NCBI GenBank assembly: GCA_027603065.1
Contig: JADGJP010000049.1
Span: 1 to 64,000, forward strand
Direction: 5' to 3'
DNA: 64,000 nt
Source of the DNA: Geranomyces variabilis
Taxonomy: Eukaryota; Chytridiomycota; Chytridiomycetes; Spizellomycetales; Powellomycetaceae
Shown here one piece after another: positions 22,742 to 32,379 of the stretch. Position 1 is the first letter of the stretch. Each line of letters begins with the position of its first letter. The translations under genes were made by a program, and so were the position numbers. Below the pieces are notes generated by a model. The model searched no databases, was not told the DNA's origin, and saw nothing but the letters and a program-made list of their open reading frames with translations.

Positions 22742-25267
22742 ATGCGACCAGCACGCTCCTTGGTGTGCCTTGCTGCCAGGAGGCCAAGAACTCTTGGCAC
22801 CGCCGCGACCGCCCGACCGAGCCTATCGTCACTGCTCAGGTCCGCACAGCCATTGCCACCAACTTACCTCCAACCCCGTCTCCCCTCGGCATCCAGGCCC
22901 ACTGGCATTCGTCTCTCGTCGTCCTCTACCGCCGCTCAGGCGGTAGTCGAAGAAGACCCCAACACACCGCTTGCATTAGACTCTGCCGACCTGGTATGAA
23001 ACCGACAGCTGTAGTTCCGAAAACCTGCGGTGTCGCTTCTAACCGTTCTGCTTCTCTTGGAAATAGGCTCGTTTGGATCAGCTGCGCAATATTGGAATAT
23101 CTGCTCACATTGATTCTGGAAAGACGACGCTGACAGAGCGCATTCTGTTTTACACCGGAAGGATTAATGAGATCCACGAGGTCCGCGGGAAGGACAATGT
23201 TGGAGCAACGATGGACTCGATGGAGTTGGAGAGGGAGAAGGGCATCACAATTCAGTCGGCCGCAACATACACCACATGGGGCGATCACGCCATCAACATC
23301 ATCGACACCCCAGGACACGTTGATTTCACTATCGAGGTGGAGAGAGCATTACGTGTGCTAGACAGTGCTGTCCTTGTGCTCTGCGCAGTTGGCGGTGTTC
23401 AAAGTCAGACGATGACGGTTGACCGTCAGATGAAGCGATACAACATTCCTCGTATCTGCTTTATCAACAAGATGGACCGCTCTGGCGCTAACCCATGGCG
23501 AGTTTTGGAGCAGCTTCGTACGAAGCTTCGGCTCACCGCCGCTGCTGTGCAGATTCCGATTGGTGCGGAAGGTGGCCTCCTCGGTGTTGTAGACCTGGTC
23601 AAGATGAAGGCCTACTACAATGAGGGTGAAAAGGGAGAGGTTATCCGCGTCGCCGAGATACCGGCAGAGCTCATGGACGCTGCGAAAGCGAAGCGCGCCG
23701 AGCTCATTGAGCACGTTGCCGACGCTGATGACGAGATGGCCGAACTATTCCTGAACGAAGAGGACCCGACCACCGAGCAGCTAGCCGCCGCCGTGCGCCG
23801 CAGCACCATTGCGCGCAAGTTCTGCCCCGTGTTCATGGGCTCCGCGTACCACAACAAGGGTGTGCAGCCCATGTTGGACGGTGTCATTAACTATCTGCCG
23901 CGCCCTTACGAGGTCGAAAACTACGCGCTGGACGCTGAAAACGAAGAAAACAAGGTTCTCCTCAGCTCGTCTTCTGCGGGGAAAACAATTGGCCTTGCCT
24001 TCAAGCTCGAGGAGGGACGATTTGGCCAGCTCACATACCTGCGTATCTATCAGGGCACTCTGCGCAAGGGTGACTGGATTACCAACACACGCACGGGAAA
24101 GAAGGTCAAGGTGTCTCGTCTGGTACGCATGCACTCTAATGAGATGGAGGACGTCTCCGCTGTCGGCTCTGGCGAGATCTGCGCGCTGTTTGGTGTCGAG
24201 TGCGCATCTGGCGACACATTTACGGACGGGACGATCCAGTATGCCATGACATCGATCTTCGTACCTCAGCCCGTGATTTCTCTTTCGCTCGTACCAAAGG
24301 GCAAAGAATCGGCCAACTTCTCGAAAGCACTCAACCGGTTCCAGCGCGAGGACCCGACGTTCCGCGTGCACGTCGATGCGGAGAGCAAAGAGACAATTAT
24401 ATCTGGAATGGGAGAGTTGCACCTCGAGATCTACGTCGAGCGGATGAAGCGCGAGTATGGCGTGGACTGCGTCACGGGCAAGCCGCAAGTCGCGTTCCGC
24501 GAGACCATCAACACCAAGGTTCCGTTCAACTACACGCACAAGAAGCAGTCTGGAGGCTCCGGACAGTTCGGTCGTGTGATGGGCTACATTGAAAATATCG
24601 AGGAACCGCTCGAGGATTCGTCAAAGGTCAACGAGTTTGTTGACCAGACCGTCGGCATGAACATCCCAAGCCAGTACATTCCCGCAATCCAAAAGGGTTT
24701 CCTCGAAGCTTGCGAAAAGGGTTCCATGATTGGTCACCCTGTGACCGGTGTACGATTCGTGCTCGAGGACGGAATGTCGCACGCTGTGGACTCTAGCGAA
24801 ATGGCATTCAAGCTCGCGGCTCAGTATGCGTTCCGCGAAGCGTTCCAGGCTGCCGCGCCAACGATTCTCGAGCCTGTGATGGACGTGACGCTGACTGCGC
24901 CGGCTGAATATCAGGGCGCCGCGATCGGACTCCTCAACAAGCGGAAGGGTACCATCGGCGATTCGGAGGTCGAGGACGATTACGTGGAAGTCAAGGCGGA
25001 GGTACCGCTTAACGAGATGTTTGGGTTCTCTACCGACCTCCGCTCTTGCACACAGGTTTGTTTCAACGGATTGTCGCGCACTCTGCTAGCTTATTTTCTC
25101 TTACATACAAACTGACCTGTCTATTCCCTTTCTTTGAAACTCTTATTTTCTTTCAGGGCAAGGGTGAGTTTGCCATGGAGTACAAGCTTCACGCACCTGT
25201 CATGCCGTTTGTGCAAACGCAGCTCATCGAAGAGCACAAGAAGAAGCTGCTGGAGAGCAGGAAATAG
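22742..25267 (+). CDS. MEF1: Mitochondrial elongation factor G1
   Basis: Translocase GTPase of mitochondrial protein synthesis. ATG 22742 opens a presequence of about 80 residues ([19 protein letters not shown], many Arg/Ser, no acidic residues until VVEEDPN). An intron (about 22994-23067) separates it from the GTPase domain: [20 protein letters not shown] (P-loop), [14 protein letters not shown] (switch I side), [20 protein letters not shown] (G3) and [10 protein letters not shown] (G4). Domain II contains [20 protein letters not shown] and domain [22 protein letters not shown]. The last exon, after an intron at about 25056-25156, is [20 protein letters not shown] plus a short lysine-rich end. 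About 780 residues, the usual length. The GTPase motifs are all intact. Confidence 0.97.
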
Positions 25268-25432
25268 AGAAGACATGTATGAACGTAACACTGTCTTCAT
25301 CCGCTGGGTGCCTGCCTCCCGTCGCCAAACATCATGGGCGTATTATATGGAGCGCAAGCAATGTAAATTATTATTTGAATTAATTTTCCGTCTACATTAT
25401 CTATGTGGATTGTATGTGTAATAGTAAGTAAG

Positions 25433-27143
25433 CTAGCGTCTGCTGCTGAGCGAGTACTCAAAGGAGGCCATGTCCTTGTTTGATCCGGTGAGCTGTAAAG
25501 CAAGCGTTGTGAGTAAGGAAGAGTTGACCGTCGATGGGTAGTGAGCTGGCCATTTTGCAACAATGCGGGTATGGTGAGTTTACCTGTCGGGCCCAGTCTG
25601 CAAACTCAAGCGGCAGGAGCCGCAGCGCCGGAGCCGCGTTCGCATATAGTGGGAGCCATAGGTCGCGACTCACGCCCGCGGCCAGCGCGTTGATGAGCCG
25701 GTCGACAACCGTCGCCGGCTGCAATATCGGAGTCAACCATGGTCGGGCGTGCGAAACGCCGGTAAACATGCCCGTGGAAATCAGCCCGGGGTATAGTGCA
25801 GTCGCGCGGACGTTGCTTTTGGGGATAGGCAAAGACGGCCATGTCAGCACGTTCTTTTGCCTTCACATTCGCTGAGAAAGACTTACGTTCCATGCACTTC
25901 TTGCCTCAGTGATTCGTGAAAGCCAATGACACCGGCCTTGGATGCACAGTAGCTGCCTTTTTAGGAAAAAGACGCAAAAAATCATGTCAACTCTATAATC
26001 TTTAACGCATTTCTCCGCGTTTTCACTACTCACTCGCATGTGCGGAACCAATATGTCCAACCACAGATGCGACTGTCACCTGGCGCACGAGAGGAAGAGT
26101 AGGTCGCGTGTAAGGATTTGGCTCGCTGCAAAAGAAGTCATTGTACGGATCCTTACAATATGCCCTTTGTTCTGAGCTAGCATGTCAGGAAGAAAGGCTT
26201 TGGCGACCCATATCTGCCCAAGGAGATTGACATTGATCGCTCTGCGAAACGGCGTGCGAGTGGGCAAACGGATACAAGCAGAAATTAGCATGGAAGTGTG
26301 TCAAACGCGAACGCGGCTGCAACAGGATCGCTCACCTCTCGATTGAAGCTTCGTCTGCATCAACCAAAAGCTTTGAGCTGGTGACCACCCCAGCGTTGTT
26401 GACCAGTACCGTTACGTGTCCGACCTACACGAATGCAACAGCGGGACATCAGCTTATACTCCCTTTTACACACCATCTCCCCGCGCGCGGTAGCCCTGTT
26501 CAACAAGACAAAATCCTCACCTCACGGTGCACACGAGCTGCGACCTGCGCGACCTGATTACGATCAGCCACATCGCATTCGTAAAAGCATATTCGGTCTG
26601 GGTTGAGAGAGAGAGGGTTGTTGATCAGTTTCCTGGCTGCCCAAACAAAAACTTCGACGGCGGCAAACTTGTTGAAGCGGAAACTTTGCGTTGCGCTATG
26701 CATAATACGTTACCATCAGCAATATCTGGCCGCTTCAAGTCCAGCACAACAATCTTGCGCGGATTGTGCCGACGTAGCAACGTTTCGCAAAGCAGCTTGC
26801 CGAGCCCATGCGAGCCTATCGGGCGGGGGCAAGGACGACGTCAGATCAGGGCTCCGAGAACCGACAAAAAGTCTTCAACAGCACTCAAAGGTCTTTAGAA
26901 CCTCGCACCTCCAGTAACGACAACAATTTCCTCTGTCCAATCTTTGATCGGCCGCGCCGTGGCTGCACGGTACAGCTGCAGCACCACCGGCCCAGCAGCG
27001 AGAAGGGCACATGCGACGAATAGAATGAGCTTTGCCCAAGGGGCAAGGACTACCGCGAGCGCGAGCCATATGCAGGGCGCTGCATAAGGGCTGACGAAAG
27101 CCGCATTGTATATTGGCCCGAGAAATGTGTCCACGGTCGGCAT
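25433..27143 (-). CDS. Membrane-anchored short-chain dehydrogenase (SDR16C/RDH10-like)
   Basis: NAD(P)-dependent oxidoreductase of the classical SDR fold, similar to the retinol dehydrogenase and 17-beta-hydroxysteroid dehydrogenase group on ER or lipid-droplet membranes. Exon 1 from ATG 27143 has two hydrophobic stretches (IWLALAVVLAPWAKLILFVA ... CALLAAGPVVLQLY) before DWTEEIVVVTGG. Splicing restores the cofactor motif TGGSHGLGKLLCE; then come KIVVLDLKRPDIAD, YECDVADRNQVAQVA, VLVNNAGVVTSSK (NNAG), AINVNLLGQIWVAKAFLPDM, VTVASVVGHIGS with the catalytic serine, and YCASKAGVIGFHESLRQE with the catalytic Tyr and Lys. The C-terminus, after the final intron, is LTGSNKDMASFEYSLSSRR. About eight exons. 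Fungal and animal members act on lipids; the substrate is unknown. Confidence 0.88.
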
Positions 27144-27534
27144 TCCTGCGGCGGGAAGTCGACGGTAAAAGGCCGAGTCGGTCCGTGCTGGAACGTGTTT
27201 TTGACGCCGGCGGTGGCTTTACACTCCATTTACCCGCTTTTGGCTTTCGCGTTTTTTTCCCAAACCCCCCTGTCAACTTCTTCGTTCCCAGCTCCCAAGG
27301 AGTGCAGGTCTGGATAGTATCAATCTGAAGAAACCGCGCGCAGTCCAGTTTTTTTCAAAAGGTTCAATCAAGCATGTGCAAATCAAATTACAAAATTGCA
27401 TTGCGTGCAATGCGCCAAGTAGTCTATTTTATGTTCTATGTAGCAAAACCAGATGGTGGCGGGGTAAATAATCTAAGGAGGGGTTTTCTTTGCCGGCCCG
27501 GAAAGATCGCGGGAAGCGCAAAGTGAGAATCACT
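27144..27534. other. Intergenic, nothing recognised
   Basis: This is the upstream region of the minus-strand dehydrogenase and the region after the end of the minus-strand oxidase gene. It is AT-richer at 27360-27460. I see no gene or repeat in it. Confidence 0.5.
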
Positions 27535-28416
27535 CTAGTAGTGGGCGGGCTTCTTGTGGCACTTCTTGCCACCCTTGGACGGGGTCGAAGGCGTGGTCGG
27601 CGTGGAAGGCGCAGCCGGGGTAGTCGGGTTGGACGGCGGCGCGGCGGCGGTACGAGTCGGGTGCGCAGGCGCCTTGGTGACAGTGGTAGCCGTCTTTGGC
27701 GGCGGAGGCGGAGGCGGGGGGGCAGCGCCGCCGCCGCCCGAGACCTGGATGGGCAGAGCGCCGTGCGGCAGCGAGTTCTTGTACATGCGCGAAGCGGAGC
27801 TGCCGTCAGGGTGGCCGTTCACAGCCCAGAGGTGGTCATTCAGCTTGATGCCGCCGGTGATAGAGCCCTTGGTGTTGCTCTTGATCTCGGCCGTGAAGCA
27901 GTTCATGTACATCTCGGAGAGAGCGTTGTTGGGGTTGGGCACCCACGTCCAGGCGATGGTGGCCTCTCCCGCAGGCAGGTTGGCGGGAATGTCGAACGTG
28001 ACGGGGAAGGCCTTGTTGGGGCAGTCGGCGTTGGTGGTGAACATGACAAAGTTGTTGATGTCGTTTTTGCTGGGGCTTTTTTTGTAGATGATGGAGAGAC
28101 CGCAGCCGCCGCCGCCGTGCCACGCCGTGGTGTCGGTGCAGATCTCGGGAGCCCGTTTATAGCGGTTGCCGACACCCTGGCCGTTGGCCTCACCGCACAT
28201 GAGCGGGAGGGTGAACTGGCCACCGGCAGTGATGGTGGTTGCACCGCCGAGCGAGTCGGAGAGCTTCTTGCCGTGGCAGAACCAGTTGCCGGTGTCGCGG
28301 TTAAGCGGAGTCTCGAGGTTGTCGTCGGCAGCACCCCATGTGCCGGGAGTGTGGATCATCATGTGGGCGTGCGCTCCAGCGGCAAGAGTTCCCAGGGCGA
28401 AGATAGTAGCACGCAT
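27535..28416 (-). CDS. Lytic polysaccharide monooxygenase (AA11-like, chitin-type)
   Basis: Secreted copper enzyme that oxidatively cleaves crystalline polysaccharide. Single exon from ATG 28416 (293 residues); the frame extends further upstream without an ATG. The signal peptide MRATIFALGTLAAGAHA would be cut to expose a mature N-terminal histidine (HMMIHTPGTWG), as the copper histidine brace requires; the second brace histidine may be in TAWHGGGGCG. Six or more cysteines (NWFCHGK, PLMCGEANG, EICTD, GCGL, ADCPNK, NCFTAEI) fit the disulfide-rich fold, and WTWVPNPNNALSEMYMNC is typical of the core. A Pro/Thr linker follows the catalytic domain and ends in a basic tail (GKKCHKKPAHY), without a recognisable binding module. 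AA11-like is my best guess; chitin as substrate is inferred. The long antisense frame is GC-driven. Confidence 0.85.
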   Translation of the reverse strand: MRATIFALGTLAAGAHAHMMIHTPGTWGAADDNLETPLNRDTGNWFCHGKKLSDSLGGATTITAGGQFTLPLMCGEANGQGVGNRYKRAPEICTDTTAWHGGGGCGLSIIYKKSPSKNDINNFVMFTTNADCPNKAFPVTFDIPANLPAGEATIAWTWVPNPNNALSEMYMNCFTAEIKSNTKGSITGGIKLNDHLWAVNGHPDGSSASRMYKNSLPHGALPIQVSGGGGAAPPPPPPPPKTATTVTKAPAHPTRTAAAPPSNPTTPAAPSTPTTPSTPSKGGKKCHKKPAHY

Positions 28417-29186
28417 TGTGTGAATGTTGAAGTGAGGGTTGTTGGAGGAGAGATTAAGGTCCGTGCTCCCTGCACCCACCACCGCCTTTTGTGTCTTTCT
28501 GCCCTCGCCTTGTTTTCGTCATCGTGGGTGGAGCGGGGCGGATGTGATTTTTTTGGCTGTGTCTGCCTCTGCACGGGTGGTGTATGCGTTGGAGGGCGAC
28601 AGCGGCCGAGGCAACGCGCACAGAGCGAGAGAAAAACGGCCGACACGCGCGTGTTTTTTGCTCGCTCTTTCTTGTTTTCTTTCTTGTTTCTTTCTTGGTT
28701 TCTTTCTTGGTTTCTTGCTTTTGCTTTTTCTCCTTTCGCTTTTGGCCCCTGACCGCGCGGAGGCCGCTCGCCCGCTGATCCCGCCAGCATCTACTGGTAC
28801 CTACAGTACCAGCCGCCAGGCGCTCGGGGCATCGTTGCTCCGTTTTGATCTCTACAACCACAAGTCGGCCAGCCAGCCGATCAATTTGTTTCATATCCAA
28901 CCATTGCTCAAGGTGCCCTCATCAGGCCAGGGTTGCTCTAACTCCACCACTTTGTCTTCATTTGAATGGATACAATTAAATAATGGTATAGGAACCGAAA
29001 ACGCCAGCGTTAGCGGGGGTCAGCAAGTGGGGAAAAGGGAAAAAACTATAACAAAAACTCGCGAAGTATCAGAAGGGTCTCAAGTCAACGTCAAAAAAGA
29101 AACACACGGTGAGGGAGGAAGGAAGGAAGGAACGAGAAAATACGCCAAAGTGTCTGTGTTTTTTTCCCGCCGCGCGTTCACTTGCA
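28417..29186. other. Intergenic region with pyrimidine-rich repeat
   Basis: Upstream of the oxidase gene. A degenerate repeat of TTTCTTG-type units occupies about 28665-28735. Long frames cross the region on both strands, but they are low in complexity and show no protein motif, so I call no gene. Confidence 0.5.
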
Positions 29187-30655
29187 TCATGGGTTCATCA
29201 GGAACGCCAGACGCGGAGGCCCGCGCTCTCCGTTTGCGGTGTGTGGATTGTTGTTGTTGTTGTGGTTGCCGTTGGTGTACGGGTTTGTTGCTGCCATCGA
29301 AGACATTTCCATCGGCGCAGCAGCGTCAATGAGCGTGCCGTCTGAATCGTTGACACGAGCCGGGTCGACGCCGCTGCGCGCGTTCCGCGACGGTCCACTG
29401 GTACTCCGCTGGCCGCCGTTGGAGCTCTGGCCAGCCTTGCGGGCCAGCTGCATGCGGTAGATGCAAAAGTACGCCACAAAGTTGATGAACCCGCGCATGG
29501 GCGACATCAGCGTCTGCATAAACGAAAGCGCAAAGAGCGAGTGGCCTTGAGACATGGCGTAGAAGCGGTTGAGGTTGGATGGCGTCCACACGACGATCGC
29601 AGCCGTCGAGTACACAAGAGCCGTGCGCGCGAATGCAACGCGGTAGCGGCTAAGCGACTGGCCTCCGGCATTCGGGTTGTAACTAAGAAGACGAAGACGA
29701 AGACGAACCGCAAAAATGTCAAAACTTAATTCTCAAAGGAGGAAAGTGCGGGTGGGTGGGTAACTTACGTTTCAAGGGCCTTGCCAGAGCTCGAGATGAC
29801 TCGGAAGACGAGGACATACGAAATGAGGTTGAAAACAAACACGATCCAGAGGACGACGTAGAAAAAGCCAATCTGGTACTCGGGATAGTCCGAGACGATC
29901 CAGCACCAGAGGTTTGAGTCGCCGTACAAGCGCTGCCCGCCGGCGGCGGAGCCTTTGATGACCAGCGGGAGGAGCGCAAAGATCAGCGGCCAGCCGTAGG
30001 CAAATAGGGCAAGGCGGAGCTCGTATTTGCGAATCGTGTCTGTGCGACCTCTGAAAAAGACAACTGTGAAAGGGACACCAAGGGAAAAGGAAGGATGAGG
30101 AAAAAAAGTCAGCCGACAAGCGCAAGACGGAAAGAAAGACGGGAAAGAAAGATAGAAAGGAAGACGGAAAGTATAGGAATGCTTCGCTGCGCTCCGCAAG
30201 AAAAGGCCGGAAGGCTGCGCTTCGCTCCGCAAAGAGCAAGTGCTCCGCACAGAGGCAGGAAGGCTGCGCTTCGCTCCGCAAAGAGCAAGTGCTCCGCACA
30301 AAGGCCAGAAGGCTGCGCTTCGCTCCGCACGACTCTTACCCAAAAGCAAGTTGGCGGCGAGAATTGCCGTCCAAGTCAGCGAAGACAAGTCGCCCTCTTG
30401 CATAACAGCCGCCTGGATCTGGCACAGCGGCTTGTCTGTCCCCAGGGTAATGGGCCAGCGCCCAAGAAACTTTGCCGAGGCCGACATGAGATCCGACGTG
30501 GCCATAAAGATAATGAGGCGCGCCGTGGGGTTCCTTGCGGCGGTGGGGTTCATGATGAAAAAGACATAGATGGCGAGGATGCCGCAAAAGGAGAGCGAGG
30601 CGGAGCCGCGGGCGACCCACTCGAGGAGGCTGTTTTGCTCGGGAGTGAAGCCCAT
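29187..30655 (-). CDS. Seven-helix receptor, cAMP-receptor-like/Git3-like GPCR
   Basis: Plasma-membrane receptor expected to couple to a heterotrimeric G protein. Three exons: 30655-30340, 30063-29769 and 29682-29187, together 368 residues. Helices are visible in order: ASLSFCGILAIYVFFIMN, ARLIIFMATSDLMSASAKFL, LTWTAILAANLLLVVFF, YELRLALFAYGWPLIFALLP, YQIGFFYVVLWIVFVFNLIS, FARTALVYSTAAIVVWTPSN and FMQTLMSPMRGFINFVAYFC. The first extracellular loop has a conserved-looking cysteine (DKPLCQIQ) and the second loop another (SNLWCWIVSDY), the usual disulfide pair. The motif RGRTDTIRKYE follows helix 3. The tail is rich in Ser, Asn and Gly, with an Asn homopolymer run. The first intron is 276 nt, longer than neighbours, and holds a 49-bp repeat. 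The ligand is unknown; nutrient sensing is a guess. Confidence 0.85.
30170..30330. repeat. 49-bp tandem repeat inside receptor intron
   Basis: Three near-identical copies begin with AAGGCTGCGCTTCGCTCCGC at 30211, 30260 and 30309, a 49-bp period, with a decayed fourth piece near 30185. The array lies wholly in the first intron of the receptor gene and ends 10 bp from its donor site. Confidence 0.85.
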
Positions 30656-32379
30656 GGCGAGGACGGGACTAGCGTAGCGAACGACGGAGGGTGATGAGAG
30701 AGACAGTCGACGACGGGAAAAGACGGAAAGACGGAAAGACGGGCGGGCGGAGAGGAGGGTGGGGGTGTTTGTTAGCGTCGGGCGGGGGTGGGGAGCGGGG
30801 TTGCCGTCGGGGGTGTCCAGGTATATTTCTTTTCCAGGGCGCCCACGGACTCAGTTTGCAAGCAGCAGCAGCAGCAGCCAGGCCAACAGGTGGCTCGTTG
30901 GAACCAACAAATGTAATAGATATTACTGTCTGTACAGCGAGTGCTTAGTGTTCAACACAAGGCGGCGGCGGCCACGGGCGTGTGTGTGTGTGGGCGGCGG
31001 CGGGCGGCTGTCTGTGTGTGTCTCCGTCTCTCCCGACGCCCAAAAGCCAAAGACAATGAAACTTCTGGGCGGGGGCGTGGGCGGCCGTTTCTTTCTCGTG
31101 GTGCGGGGAAAAGGAACGATGGCTCTCGAGTCTCTTGAGTCTGGACTGTTGTGAATCTTGTGATCAGGCGGCGGCCATGCCGGTTCCACAAAGAGTCATC
31201 ACTCCTTAACTCATGCGCGCCTCCCAAACACATGCGGGTGGGTCGCACGAGCCGCTCAAAACTCACAAGGCAAGGCGAGCGGCAAGGCGCCCCCGCTCTC
31301 TGGAGGACCCCGGCTTCTTGCCCCCCACCGCCGGTTCTGGTCCGGCAACCTGGAACAACTGATCTTTTTAATTTACTATTTTGTACGCAGATACGTACGA
31401 GCATATAATCTTTGTATTCAATGAGCGGCAAAACACACTGCGCGGCCCACCGTCACCGTGCACTGGAACTCCCACTTTGTGACTGCCGAGGAAATATATC
31501 TGGCTCGGGTGGGTGTGCCGAGGTGTTTCTTAGCCATTCTATATCTATCCCTTCACCATGGCCCTTTCTCTGCCGATTTAAAGTAATACAGCCAGTGGAC
31601 AAAAAGTCAGAGAGAGACCCCTCTAAAATTTTCACAGGAACAGTGCACTGCGCGGCGACTGCAAGGGAAGTCTCCGACTTTAGGAGATACAGCCAGAGGA
31701 GGACAAAAGTCGGAGACCCACCAAAATTTCACTGGCTGTACTGTATATACCAAAGTTTTTTCCCAACGTTCGAAAGACGATTTTTATTCTTTCGAATGCC
31801 ACAGCCGGCCGGCCCTCTGAACCCTGAATTGCAACCGATACTATAGTCCATCTTGCTCGCCGCATGCGAGCAAAATTCACAGACAAATTATGGGAGGTAA
31901 GGCACCCTACTATGCTCTCGTCGTCGTCCCTCAAACGATGCACAGAAATGCAATTATCGGCCCTGGGAACTGCCTGGGCATCCTTGACGAAGCAGAGCAA
32001 AGAGCGATGTGTCTCTGCTTCTCCTGCAACAGTGACATGGCGTGGCTATTTTGCTCGCCGCATTCCAACTCCCTGTCTGCGTGGTCTCAACAGATTCTTT
32101 TGATGTCGCCGTTTTAAAAAAAATTTTGACCCGTATTTTGATGCAAGAGTAGAGTGGCGGGCACATCCATGTCTCGTGTGCATATCTGGCTGCCCAATGG
32201 CACTCGAAAAAGGACAAGAACGACTGACGCCCATGGTCACGGCTTCTGCTGTCAGAAAAATCGCTGGAGACGGAGGCCGCGTGCGCAGCACAGACACGTC
32301 ATCCGTCCCATGCTTTTTCAAGCCTTCAACTTTCCAGCACCCACAGTTTTGAACGTCTCTTTAATACCTGCGACCTGTC
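30656..32379. other. Divergent intergenic region with microsatellites and a MITE
   Basis: 1.7 kb between the divergent receptor and channel genes. It contains a CAG run near 30862, GT-rich runs at 30980-31020 and a small inverted-repeat element at 31589-31738. Frames of 60-160 codons occur on both strands without motifs. I support no gene here. Confidence 0.5.
31589..31738. mobile_element. Tc1/mariner-type MITE, copy 1
   Basis: A 150-bp element bounded by TA dinucleotides (31587-31588 and 31739-31740). It opens with CAGCCAGTGGACAAAAAGTC and closes with CACTGGCTG, an inverted match. An internal stretch at 31688-31720 repeats the outer end (CAGCCAGAGGAGGACAAAAG), as if one copy had inserted into or recombined with another. 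No transposase is encoded. The TA duplication and CAGTGGAC-type ends point to mobilisation by a Tc1/mariner transposase elsewhere. It matches the element at 51099-51209. Confidence 0.8.

Noticed and set aside
23781-24539. 252-codon frame antisense to mitochondrial EF-G1
   Set aside because: Complete overlap with strongly conserved coding sequence on the other strand.
27490-28752. 420-codon frame antisense to the monooxygenase gene
   Set aside because: GC-driven shadow frame; the opposite strand has signal peptide, copper histidine and cysteines, while this one is Gly/Arg/Val-rich without motifs.
28439-29332. 297-codon frame on the plus strand
   Set aside because: Crosses microsatellite and the antisense of the receptor's last exon; no motifs and no splice support.
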